DNA of 26,867 bases from CAYHDN01 sp964355425. Its GTDB lineage: Bacteria; Patescibacteriota; UBA1384; XYA2-FULL-43-10; CAINNR01. A program made the translations under genes and the position numbers. Each line of letters begins with the position of its first letter. Position 1 is the first letter of the stretch. Under the pieces are notes generated by a model. That model had not been told where the DNA came from, searched no databases, and saw only the letters and a list, made by a program, of their open reading frames with translations. This document shows positions 19,205 through 26,867 of the stretch, one piece after another. The stretch covers positions 1 through 26,867 of the forward strand of contig CAYHDN010000006.1 in the NCBI GenBank assembly GCA_964355425.1. Direction: 5' to 3'.

Positions 19205-21751
19205 TTAGCCCATTGGTCCCTTAACATTGCCTTCGCCGATTCCGGGCAAGTTTATTTTGTCTATTTGAGATCTTTCAGCGATTTCCCTTTCAACCACCTC
19301 TTTTGCATGGCCATATTTTAATCTCGAAAGCTGTCTTATCGCCTCCGCCAATTGTTTGTTGCCCGTGGCTTCCGGTGGTAATGTTTGTCCATTAAAAGCC
19401 GGCATTGGAGCGTTATCAATTAACATTCGAATGTAAAAATTAAACTTATCGACATTGGTCAAATCATCCAAAGTGAGAGGCGCAAACTCCTTAACCAGAA
19501 ATTCAGCATCAGACGCGCCGACTCGAAAAGCAATTAAATTTCCGGCGTTGCCGATAACTGAATCACGAATTTTTTCATCGAGCTGGGCAATGTACTGATT
19601 GGTAATTTGCAACGAAAGCTTGTATTTTCGTGATTCCGAGAGAATAGTAGCAAAAACATCAGTGATAAAATTTTGAAATTCATCAACATATAGGTAAAAC
19701 GGAATTCTCTGATCTTCGGCAATGTCTTGACGGGAAAAAGCTCCCATAGCAATTTTGGAAACAATTATCATTCCCAAAAGAAAGGCATTAATTTCGCCGA
19801 TTAAACCCTTTGACAACTTGCATAACAGTATTTTTTTTCCATCCATTACTTGGCGAAAATCAAAAGCCGACTGTGTTTGGCCGATAATATTGCGCATCAT
19901 GTCATTAGTCATAAAACGGCCGAATTTTGAAGTAAAATAATTTAGCATTTCTGATTTATGAAAATCAGAAGTTTTTGTCATTTGCTTTTCCCAGAAATTT
20001 TTAACTACGGGATCTTTAACATGTTTGATCCGATCCTTTTCAAAATCCGGATCAGTAAATAACCTCGGAATATCAACTAGTGTCCCACCTTCAGGATGGG
20101 ACATCAAAGTCAGCGCACCATTACGCATCCAGTGTTCGAACTGCGGGCCGACAATACCGGTTTGATTCGGGTCGAAAAGTTTGTAAAATATCTGAATTGC
20201 TTCTTGAACCAAAAAGTCGCGTTGTTCGTTAGTTTTCCACTCCAGTAGATTTAAACCCATTGGCCGCTCGGTATCCGACGGATCAAATAATATTACATCT
20301 TCCGCCCGTTCCTTTGGTATATGCGCAAGTATATACTCAACGGCGTCGCCGTTAGGATCAAGATAAGCCACTCCCTTGCCATCCTTGATGTCTTGCATAA
20401 TCATATTTTGATAAAGATTGGTTTTGCCAACACCGGTTTTACCAACCATGTAAATATGGCGCATCCGGTCAATATCTTTGATCCTAATTGGATATTTCTG
20501 GTCGCGATAATTAGTCTGGCCGATAATAACTCCTTCCGCCGGCAATTGTGGTGGCGGAGATTCTTTCTTGGCATAGACCCAAGCAATATTTGGCGTTTCC
20601 GTATAACGATTAGGCAAGTGAAATACCGAAGCTAACTCCTCGGTATTTAGGAGCATCCTCGGTTCGCGACCATATATTCGATAAATATAATTAGTAACAG
20701 TTTCTCTTTGCTGCTTGGCTTTTTTTAATCGAAAACCATTATGGTCGGGAGTAAAAAATTGAGCAAAAGCTGAACTTATCACCTTCTGCAATTCCCTGGC
20801 CTTCTCCCCAGTCGGCGCAACGGTCAAAATCCTTGCCTGAACATCAAAACCGGTTTTCGCGCCCTTTTCCGCCAAAAGCTTCAATTGTTGCTCCTGAATC
20901 GGGTTGAGTCTAAATTGATTCATCTGCTGTTTCTCTTTATCCTCTTCACCTAAAGGCTTTCCGGATGCGGATTTTCCGACGTCACCGACAAATTTGAAAA
21001 AACTCTCCCCCATCCGGCGGTTGAATGAAGAAGCATAATAATTACCGGCCTTCCCTGCCTGTATATTTTTCGCCACTTTATCAACAGCAAAACGCCAGGT
21101 ATTATCGGTCGGGCGGATTAAAAGCTGTATTCCGGCGTTGCAGTTTTCACCCAATTTCGACATGGCGTTGACTATTCCGTTTAAGGGATCATACTCCAAA
21201 TTGCGATAGGTCTTTATCGGGAAAAAGAACTTTTTTATCAAGCGTAAATTCGCCGCGGCAATCTCCCCCGGCATATCTTTAAAAATTGAGAATCCCCTGT
21301 CTTTATCAATTTCAATAATGGCGTCCGGATACTGGGCATGAATATTCTTTTCAATTGCTTCTTTAAATACTCCTGGCGTGCCGATGTAGAAAAATACTAG
21401 GCCTTTTTTCGATATTATCTCAACCGAAATATGATCTTGACCGGAAATCTTCTGCTGTAGTTTGGGGTCAAAAAGTGACTCAAGATTGGCAAAAAACGGC
21501 TCAATTACTCCAGCCATCTCCCGAAAATCCATCCTTTGTTCGTCCTCTTCGGCATGACGTTCTTTAGCGACAGAAACTTTTAACATCACCCAGCTTTGAG
21601 TTTTTTTAATCTGGTAATAGTAGAGGAGTACTTTACGTATATACTGAACCAAAAAATAGACTCCTGTGGCGATAACAACAAAAACAACTATCCACCACCA
21701 AGTACTGATGCCAGACTCATAAGAATTTGGATTATAACTGTATGGATCCAA
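19205..21751 (-). CDS. Membrane-anchored TraG/HerA-type ATPase, type IV secretion-like (paralogue 2)
   Basis: The 848-residue protein is a paralogue of the 14339-17374 product. It has an N-terminal membrane helix (about 18-38), a matching pre-ATPase domain (ISVEIISKKGLVFFYIGTPG against LSFEIVSIDKFVQFYINIPK) and a motor with Walker A G437-KTGVGK-T444 and Walker B YLYV-D690-E691-FQNF. It lacks the long acidic tail. The start is TTG 21751, because GGAGG lies 6-7 nt upstream; an earlier in-frame TTG at 21766 touches AAGGAG with no spacing. It ends the transcription unit that begins at 26543. Two paralogues suggest a hetero-oligomeric pump or division of labour. Confidence 0.82.
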   Translation of the reverse strand: MDPYSYNPNSYESGISTWWWIVVFVVIATGVYFLVQYIRKVLLYYYQIKKTQSWVMLKVSVAKERHAEEDEQRMDFREMAGVIEPFFANLESLFDPKLQQKISGQDHISVEIISKKGLVFFYIGTPGVFKEAIEKNIHAQYPDAIIEIDKDRGFSIFKDMPGEIAAANLRLIKKFFFPIKTYRNLEYDPLNGIVNAMSKLGENCNAGIQLLIRPTDNTWRFAVDKVAKNIQAGKAGNYYASSFNRRMGESFFKFVGDVGKSASGKPLGEEDKEKQQMNQFRLNPIQEQQLKLLAEKGAKTGFDVQARILTVAPTGEKARELQKVISSAFAQFFTPDHNGFRLKKAKQQRETVTNYIYRIYGREPRMLLNTEELASVFHLPNRYTETPNIAWVYAKKESPPPQLPAEGVIIGQTNYRDQKYPIRIKDIDRMRHIYMVGKTGVGKTNLYQNMIMQDIKDGKGVAYLDPNGDAVEYILAHIPKERAEDVILFDPSDTERPMGLNLLEWKTNEQRDFLVQEAIQIFYKLFDPNQTGIVGPQFEHWMRNGALTLMSHPEGGTLVDIPRLFTDPDFEKDRIKHVKDPVVKNFWEKQMTKTSDFHKSEMLNYFTSKFGRFMTNDMMRNIIGQTQSAFDFRQVMDGKKILLCKLSKGLIGEINAFLLGMIIVSKIAMGAFSRQDIAEDQRIPFYLYVDEFQNFITDVFATILSESRKYKLSLQITNQYIAQLDEKIRDSVIGNAGNLIAFRVGASDAEFLVKEFAPLTLDDLTNVDKFNFYIRMLIDNAPMPAFNGQTLPPEATGNKQLAEAIRQLSRLKYGHAKEVVEREIAERSQIDKINLPGIGEGNVKGPMG

Positions 21752-21766
21752 TATGCCCCTCCGCAA

Positions 21767-21896
21767 CTCCTTAATTATCTAATAGCCTGTTGCGCCCTAC
21801 CGTAACGAGGTTTCGGCTACGTAGATGCCTGTCTCGACTCGGTCGAGCCAAGGCGGATAAACCACGAGACGAACCCAAGCGAAGGAGGGTTAATGC
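21767..21896 (-). other. G+C-rich structured intergenic element inside the operon
   Basis: These 130 bp separate two genes of one unit and are visibly richer in G and C than both. On the minus strand they can form AACCC/GGGTT, then a longer stem in which GCCT and CTCGAC pair with GTCGAG and AGGC across a CGA loop. Words from it (TCGGTCGAG, GGCG, CCAAGCG on the + strand) recur in the same order at the window start (2-27). It may be a dispersed repeat or an mRNA processing or regulatory element. Confidence 0.45.
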
Positions 21897-22928
21897 TTAT
21901 TTCTCGACTTCTATATTATCTCCCTCAAGCGGTTTAAATATCTCTTCAACCTCTTCTGCTTCTGCCGAAATCATCGGACCTTCCGCTTTGATGGCTCGTT
22001 GATGCTTTTCATGCGCCGTCAAAGTTCCTTTGTTAGTGGCTTGATCGGGGCCAATGGCTTGCGCCGCCGGAACAGGCTCAACTTCTCCTTCTGCCAATAC
22101 TGATACCTCCTTCGCTACCGCCGGCTCATTCTCCAACTCTCGTTCAATCGGCGCATCAGCTTCAGCTATTTCGCTTTCTGTTGCTACCACGGCTTCAGGA
22201 GCTTGTACTGAAACAAGCGGAATTTCCACTGGTTTTTCCGCGACTACCTTACCATCCTGCAGTTCTGCAACTTCTGTCTGCTTGACACCTTCTTCCCAAG
22301 CAGGAGGGGCTTCGGTGCCAACAGTACCTTGCGCCTGCTGGCCTTTTTTTAAAAAACATCTTTCAAAAGTTTCCAAATCAACTACAACCTCGACTTTCAT
22401 TGGCCCGCTGTTAACTGCTAATCTAACCCCGCCATTACGGACAGAGACAAATTCAAGACTTTTATCAGCAAGCCGACTTAAAGGATGTTCATTACTTAAT
22501 CCTTCAGCGCTCTCTTCAGAACCAAAACCGATTCCTTGATATTGGCCGTCCACATCAATCAATTCCACTGGATCATGAATCTTCAATTCTTCAGCCGTAA
22601 TCAGTTTGTTTAACCCTTCCTCCCTTTTACCGGCTTCAGTTATCCGCGGTCTGGCTTCTTTATCGGTTAATTCCTCACCATCTCTAACGGCAACAACCGG
22701 CTCCTTTGGTTGAGCGATATCTACCGGCTGCTCTGCCTCGCCAACTTCAAGCGCGTTTCTAAGCAAGGTATTAGATTTACTTCCATCGGCCTCGGGTTCA
22801 CGATCTTTCTTCCTCTCCAAAGCCGGTTGTTTATTGATTTGACTAAACGCTCGATCCAGAAAATCATCAAACTGCTTGCCGTACCCTTCTTTAGCGGTTT
22901 CTACTGGTTGTTGTGGTCTTGTGTCCAT
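21897..22928 (-). CDS. Acidic low-complexity protein, unknown
   Basis: I do not recognise this 343-residue protein. It is rich in Glu, Ala, Pro and Val, with no signal peptide or membrane helix, and most of it looks disordered. One ordered-looking part (about 105-190) contains KIHDPVELIDVDGQYQGIGF and GGVRLAVNSGPMKVEVVVDL, which may be a small beta domain. ATG 22928 lies one base after the stop of the larger upstream gene, so translation is probably coupled. The position between a large membrane protein and a TraG-like ATPase suggests a scaffold or adaptor of the same apparatus. Confidence 0.65.
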   Translation of the reverse strand: MDTRPQQPVETAKEGYGKQFDDFLDRAFSQINKQPALERKKDREPEADGSKSNTLLRNALEVGEAEQPVDIAQPKEPVVAVRDGEELTDKEARPRITEAGKREEGLNKLITAEELKIHDPVELIDVDGQYQGIGFGSEESAEGLSNEHPLSRLADKSLEFVSVRNGGVRLAVNSGPMKVEVVVDLETFERCFLKKGQQAQGTVGTEAPPAWEEGVKQTEVAELQDGKVVAEKPVEIPLVSVQAPEAVVATESEIAEADAPIERELENEPAVAKEVSVLAEGEVEPVPAAQAIGPDQATNKGTLTAHEKHQRAIKAEGPMISAEAEEVEEIFKPLEGDNIEVEK

Positions 22929-22929
22929 A

Positions 22930-25900
22930 TTAAACCTGACTTATAAGTTCACTCAAATAAAACAGCTTTCTCCAGTTCTCGACGCTTTCGGTTCTTGGTG
23001 ATCCGTCAGCAAAGGAAATCTTGACTGATCCCGAGGCGTCGCCCGGCTCAATTTTGGTTATAACATTGGTCATGCCGCTATCCCAATTATCTTGGCGGAA
23101 TTTCCAATTTTGACCGGGTTTAATTTCAACTGATTTGCCACCTTCGTACTGAAAATCTAGCTTTTCAAATCTATTTTCAACCGGAGACGATTCGGCCGAT
23201 TTATCCTCCTGCGCTGATTGACCCTGATCTTCGACGTTTGTCGGAACAATTTTAAAGTTTTCGGCATCTTTTGTAGCTTGTTCCTGCTGCTCCCGGTGCA
23301 TTTTTAATAATTGATCGGTGACCGGAGTCGCTGGCTCGGCCGGCGGCAAAGTTTTTTGAGCTCCTTCTGTATTATTAGGGCCGGATGATTCAAATTGCTC
23401 CACCCATTTATCTTTTAATTTTCTAAGTTTAGGTTGGTTTTCTTCTGACTCCTTGGCAAAATAGACCGGTTCGTGTGCTCGTAAAAAGTCAGAAATATTA
23501 AATACCACACGATGAGGATTCCCATTAACTTCATTATTAAGCAGTTTTCGCGAAGCGGGGTCTCGAACATTAACAAGAACAGTATTCTCTTTACGGTTGA
23601 TTTTGAAAATTACGCATTCGGTATCTTCACCCGGGCGAATGCCGAAATCAATGTGTTCGCTGTTTTCTCCTTTGGCATCAATATCAATCTCCTGCTCACT
23701 TGGATTATAAGCACGCCATAGCACGCCTTTTTTTAAACTGTTTTCCAGTCTGCTTAGCTCAATGGCTTCGTTCCATTCTTCGGGTGACGGTTGACTTTCA
23801 GCCGGCGGTTCTTCCGCTGTTTCTGGCGCTTCGTCTTCCCCCGGGGATTCCTCTGCTCCCGGAGCCAAAACGTAGCGGTAAAAATCTTCACGGGTAAAGG
23901 TTAACAATTCATCGTTATGGGTGACCCCGATATTTCCGTTCTGATCAACACCGATAATCTGCAAGTTTTCGCCGGGATTGATTGTCAATTGTCTGGTCGA
24001 ACCATCGTGCGGGATTGTTAGGTTGATTTCAGACTTTACCGGAACCGTCTGACCAACTGACGGCAGGTTTTCCGCTGTTATGCCGGGCTGATCAATAAAT
24101 ATTGATCGAAAACGTTCGTTCTGCCTAGCAGGCGCAGAAACTTCTGCTTGTAAATCACTTTGATATTCACCGAGGTTTCTTTTGGCGGACTGGCTCAATG
24201 TTTTTAACTGTTTGGCTTCCCGGCTGTCTCCACCCAAAGTTGCATTCCAGACTCGATCGGCCGCCTCGGCCGTACCAACAGCACCGGCAACATATTCGGC
24301 AATCCTATTCCCGGCAATTTCATTTACAGTCTCCAAAAATTTTTGCTCTAATCCTGTGCCAGCTTGGTGCATGCCTGCGCGGATCAGTTCTTTTGTATGA
24401 GAAGTAATGCCAAAACTATCGGCCAACGCCGGCTTGGCTTCTATCGCCTTATATATCGTATCCAGTTCGCCTTGATTATAATCAAACACGACTTCTCCAT
24501 TATGCATATGGGTCAAGTGTTGATGAACTGCATCGGGCGCCAACTTTCCTAATCCCTCGCCCTGCATCTGCAGGCCATGTTCAGTAATTCTCTGAACGGC
24601 AGGGTCATGCAGGCCGGCAGAAAGCGCTCCGGCACCGGCAAGACCGCCAACAAACGAAGCAACACCTTTCGCCATACCCCATCTCGATCGCGATTTGTCA
24701 TATTGTCTTCGAACTCCGGCAATCTCGGGATTGCTCGCCGATTCTTTGTGATTAAAATCAATTAAAGCATTAAGAAAATTAAGCTTGGCGTGTTCAAGTG
24801 TCACGATTTCGCCTGTTTCCCCGGCGATTGCCTGACGACCCGGCATAGTTTCAACATCCTTGACCGCCTTAGCCAAAACCGTTAAATTTCGCAGTCTCTC
24901 CATTCGGTCATCTGAAAGTTGACTACGCATCGCCTGCTCTTTTTTCTCGGAGCCGCTCATCCATTTGACCACATCAACCAAACCGCGGCCTAGTGCTGAG
25001 CCGCCGAGTCCACCGGCGGCACCTACAGCTATTGCCAACGGGGCGGCGTGAAGAAGAGCATAAGCGCCCACTCCAAAAGCCGCATAAACGATCGCTTGCC
25101 GGCTGACTCTCTTTAGAGAATCTTTCAGCCTCTCTCCCCTAGTTTTTTCGGCAAAAATGTCATATTTGTTTAAATCCTCTTCGGATTTTTCAGCAAATTC
25201 ATCAATTAGAGCAGTCAGAAGCTCCTCTCGTGTTTCCTTTCTCTCATCTGCTTCCAATTCAGCACCGGGATCGGGCTGTGCTTCTTCAGGAGATTGCACG
25301 GATGCGGCTGCCGGTTCTACCGAAGGTTGTGACACTGCTGGTTGTTGTTCCCCTCCGGTCGCGGCAACCGGCTGCGTTGTAGATGGAGGCGTTTCCTGCC
25401 TCGCTGCTGGCTCTGTGGTTTCAGTTTGGACATTAAATAGAAAAACGCCTTCGCCCAAATTGATAGAATTTATCTGATTTTTTGTCAATTGAGGGTTAAG
25501 GCCAGAAACCAAAAATTGATCAAGCTGGCTAAGTCTGTCTTTAACCTGACCAAGTTGCCGGCGTAAAACTGCACTTCGTGTGGACATATTAATTTGTTCG
25601 GCCGACATTCTTCCTGACTGATCATTCTGCAAGTTCAGAGAAAAATCAACATCACCACCCACTAAGGGAATAGGAACGTTGATTTTACCTGAAACCTTAC
25701 AAATTTGACCATCGAAAACCAATTGTAGTTCACGTATGCTTGCTCCGCTTGGTAACGGGTAGCTTCTCAAATATTCTTCCAAAATTTCTGGAGAAATTTG
25801 CACTGGACTAACTCGAGATTCATTCAACCGTTCAATCAGGCTTGAATTTTCATTGACGCTCTCCGGTGGCGGAGGCTCAGAAGGGGGTGGGGGGACCGGC

Positions 25901-26178
25901 AACGGCGCCGACGCGGCTGGTTCAGGTGCTGGTTCGGCCGCAGGTTGCTGCGTTGTTGTTTGTTGTTCCTCCCCGGTCGCTGGGTGCCACTGGCCCTCAA
26001 TTTGAATATTGCCGACTGGTTCGGGCGGCGAAACTTCAACATCTAAATCATCGCCCGGTGCCAGCGTCTCCAAGTCAACATCAATATCATCCTCTGCCGC
26101 TGGAGTTCTCACTTCCGCAGCCGCGATTTGAGGCGCTGCTGCCACTCTTAAATTTTCCCCACCTGAACCGTCAACCAT
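22930..26178 (-). CDS. Large Pro/Glu/Ala-rich membrane protein with repeated C-terminal beta modules
   Basis: I do not recognise this 1082-residue protein. In order: an acidic Pro/Ala/Glu-rich N-terminus (about 1-115), a predicted beta domain (about 130-250), a second low-complexity stretch, a hydrophobic Ala/Gly-rich region (about 345-395, probably one or two membrane helices), a helical region with another Gly/Ala-rich hydrophobic patch (GVASFVGGLAGAGALSAG), and a C-terminal third. The last third appears to repeat a beta module three times: each copy has a PGE/PGQ turn, a V-x-I strand, then a phrase like FTREDFYRYVL, FNISDFLRAHE or VENWRKLFYLSEL. ATG 26178 overlaps the upstream stop as TGATG, with AAGGAGGG before it. 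It is probably the structural core of a cell-surface or secretion apparatus; that is inference. Confidence 0.65.
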   Translation of the reverse strand: MVDGSGGENLRVAAAPQIAAAEVRTPAAEDDIDVDLETLAPGDDLDVEVSPPEPVGNIQIEGQWHPATGEEQQTTTQQPAAEPAPEPAASAPLPVPPPPSEPPPPESVNENSSLIERLNESRVSPVQISPEILEEYLRSYPLPSGASIRELQLVFDGQICKVSGKINVPIPLVGGDVDFSLNLQNDQSGRMSAEQINMSTRSAVLRRQLGQVKDRLSQLDQFLVSGLNPQLTKNQINSINLGEGVFLFNVQTETTEPAARQETPPSTTQPVAATGGEQQPAVSQPSVEPAAASVQSPEEAQPDPGAELEADERKETREELLTALIDEFAEKSEEDLNKYDIFAEKTRGERLKDSLKRVSRQAIVYAAFGVGAYALLHAAPLAIAVGAAGGLGGSALGRGLVDVVKWMSGSEKKEQAMRSQLSDDRMERLRNLTVLAKAVKDVETMPGRQAIAGETGEIVTLEHAKLNFLNALIDFNHKESASNPEIAGVRRQYDKSRSRWGMAKGVASFVGGLAGAGALSAGLHDPAVQRITEHGLQMQGEGLGKLAPDAVHQHLTHMHNGEVVFDYNQGELDTIYKAIEAKPALADSFGITSHTKELIRAGMHQAGTGLEQKFLETVNEIAGNRIAEYVAGAVGTAEAADRVWNATLGGDSREAKQLKTLSQSAKRNLGEYQSDLQAEVSAPARQNERFRSIFIDQPGITAENLPSVGQTVPVKSEINLTIPHDGSTRQLTINPGENLQIIGVDQNGNIGVTHNDELLTFTREDFYRYVLAPGAEESPGEDEAPETAEEPPAESQPSPEEWNEAIELSRLENSLKKGVLWRAYNPSEQEIDIDAKGENSEHIDFGIRPGEDTECVIFKINRKENTVLVNVRDPASRKLLNNEVNGNPHRVVFNISDFLRAHEPVYFAKESEENQPKLRKLKDKWVEQFESSGPNNTEGAQKTLPPAEPATPVTDQLLKMHREQQEQATKDAENFKIVPTNVEDQGQSAQEDKSAESSPVENRFEKLDFQYEGGKSVEIKPGQNWKFRQDNWDSGMTNVITKIEPGDASGSVKISFADGSPRTESVENWRKLFYLSELISQV

Positions 26179-26543
26179 CAACCCTCCTTATTTGCTCCGG
26201 CCACCACTGGCTTAAAACCAACATCGGTCATATCGGCAGCAGTTTTTAGCTGCGCCTTATACATTAGTGCTTCTTCGGTAAAAATGTCTTCGTAGGGAAT
26301 ATTATTGTCAGCAAAAAACTTAGTTACGGCTTCTTCCCCCTCAAGCTTCTCCAGCTCCTCCAATTTCTTCTTGTCAGAGATTAGGCCGATTATTCTCGCC
26401 AGCGCCCGGTTCTCAATCGTTTGGATAATCTTCTGGCGCAATTCCTGTTTCTTCTCTTCCGGCTGGCCGGACAAGCCCATTAGATCAATCACATCAGAAG
26501 TAATAAATTTCTCTATTTCTTCCTGTTTTAAATTAGAAACCAT
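26178..26543 (-). CDS. DUF5663-like small helical protein
   Basis: The 121-residue protein is almost all helix, acidic, and has no membrane segment. The pattern (ITSDVIDLMGLSGQPEEKK, then RALARIIGLIS, KLEELEKLEGEEAVTKFF, then a FTEEALMYKAQL helix) resembles the DUF5663 family that is common in Patescibacteria; I am moderately sure. ATG 26543 is preceded by GGAGG with 5 nt spacing and lies about 30 bp after the predicted transcription start. Its stop codon overlaps the start of the 1082-residue protein gene. As first gene of the unit it may be a chaperone or adaptor for the large products. Confidence 0.65.
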   Translation of the reverse strand: MVSNLKQEEIEKFITSDVIDLMGLSGQPEEKKQELRQKIIQTIENRALARIIGLISDKKKLEELEKLEGEEAVTKFFADNNIPYEDIFTEEALMYKAQLKTAADMTDVGFKPVVAGANKEG

Positions 26544-26579
26544 AATACCCTCCGATGAGTACTTAAAATACTTGTCAAT

Positions 26580-26608
26580 ATTATATTTGATTCGCCATCT
26601 ACAAACAA
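26580..26608 (-). promoter_or_regulatory. Promoter of the 26543-19205 unit (minus strand)
   Basis: Read on the minus strand: TTGTTT (26608-26603), 17 bp and TATAAT (26585-26580). A closer TTGACA at about 26577-26572 has no matching -10 box and would lie downstream of the start. Confidence 0.7.
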
Positions 26609-26623
26609 TTGTAACAACTTTAT

Positions 26624-26667
26624 TTTAGAAATGAAAGAGGCCCGACCACACTAGGTGATCGGGCCTC
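26624..26667 (-). terminator. Terminator-like hairpin after the right-edge gene
   Basis: GAGGCCCGA (26637-26645) and TCGGGCCTC (26659-26667) form a 9-bp stem, extended by CAC/GTG after a single mismatch. On the minus strand TTTCATTTC follows, a mediocre U-run. It lies about 29 bp after the stop codon at 26696. Confidence 0.65.
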
Positions 26668-26695
26668 ATCGTTCTACTTCCTATCCCAGACGGGG

Positions 26696-26867
26696 CTAGG
26701 TGATTGCCGGCGCGGGAGCCGGCGGTGCGCCAGCGCCGGGTGCCGGCGCGGGCCGGGGTCGTGCGGCGGGCGCAGGCTGCGGCGGGCTAGCCGCCGCGGG
26801 ACCGGCGGGTGCCGCAGCCGGGGGGGCTGGCCGCCCCACAATGGTCACCCGCACCGGCCGCGCCGAC
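26696..26867 (-). CDS. C-terminal end of a very G+C-rich gene, Pro/Ala-rich tail (partial)
   Basis: On the minus strand a frame enters from the right edge and stays open for 56 codons to TAG at 26698-26696. It begins with an ordered-looking SARPVRVTIVGRP and continues as an Ala/Pro tail ending PAPAPAIT. Almost all bases are G or C, an extreme contrast with the A+T-rich DNA beside it. A terminator-like hairpin follows. Because G+C-rich DNA gives few stop codons by chance, an open frame alone is weak proof; the terminator downstream and the sensible Ala/Pro composition support it. The protein family cannot be told from this tail. Confidence 0.5.
   Translation of the reverse strand, partial: SARPVRVTIVGRPAPPAAAPAGPAAASPPQPAPAARPRPAPAPGAGAPPAPAPAIT

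Noticed and set aside
14339..21751. A conjugative element (ICE)
   Set aside because: The ATPases resemble coupling proteins, but no relaxase, pilus, integrase or att site is visible, and the genes lie among chromosomal ones.
22054..22539. 161-codon + strand frame, Ser/Thr/Ala-rich
   Set aside because: It is the antisense image of a Glu/Ala/Val-rich coding sequence and has no promoter or Shine-Dalgarno.
1..26867. CRISPR arrays, tRNA or rRNA genes, transposases
   Set aside because: I read both strands for regular repeat-spacer patterns, T-arm sequences and transposase motifs and found none.

Overview
The window looks like chromosomal DNA of a Candidatus Patescibacteria (CPR) bacterium, probably Parcubacteria-like, using the standard bacterial code (TGA, TAA and TAG all act as stops). 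The main reasons are the pair of membrane-anchored TraG/HerA-type ATPases, a sigma region 4 protein with HARE-type helix-turn-helix domains, a DUF5663-like protein, DUF4430 and DUF6580 proteins, and a ribbon-helix-helix/nucleotidyltransferase fusion. The lineage is inferred from family content, not from a marker gene.

Layout. Left of about 14.04 kb nearly every gene is on the + strand: a DUF4430 / DUF6580 / thioredoxin operon (85-1647); G+C-rich accessory transcription units (1651-2642); a UvrD-like helicase-nuclease (2691-5570); more G+C-rich units with small unknown proteins (5614-7136); a candidate structured non-coding RNA of about 370 nt (7257-7625); rmuC, a polysaccharide deacetylase and an RluD-type pseudouridine synthase (7688-10545); and an RHH-pseudo-nucleotidyltransferase followed by secD and secF (10644-13520). 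Right of that point every gene is on the - strand: a four-gene unit starting at 26543 (DUF5663-like, two large acidic proteins, a TraG-like ATPase), then a conserved unknown protein, the sigma4/HARE protein and a second TraG-like ATPase ending at 14339. A G+C-rich gene tail sits at the right edge.

The two arms converge on an 818-bp gene-free stretch (13521-14338). It holds a near-textbook XerC/XerD dif site (14025-14052) and three palindromes with the core TTGAGCTCAA, one of them a perfect 26-bp palindrome. I read this as the replication terminus: genes on both sides run with the incoming forks.

The second theme is a set of compact G+C-rich units set among A+T-rich core genes. Four of them start with a very similar promoter (TTGACA, 17 bp, then TGC directly before a TANNNT-like -10), and a fifth is a close variant. 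They carry hairpin leaders and small unrecognised proteins or an RNA, and end in strong terminators. By contrast the core genes uvrD and rmuC have a -10 box almost touching the start codon, which suggests leaderless mRNAs. I found no tRNA, rRNA, CRISPR array or transposase.
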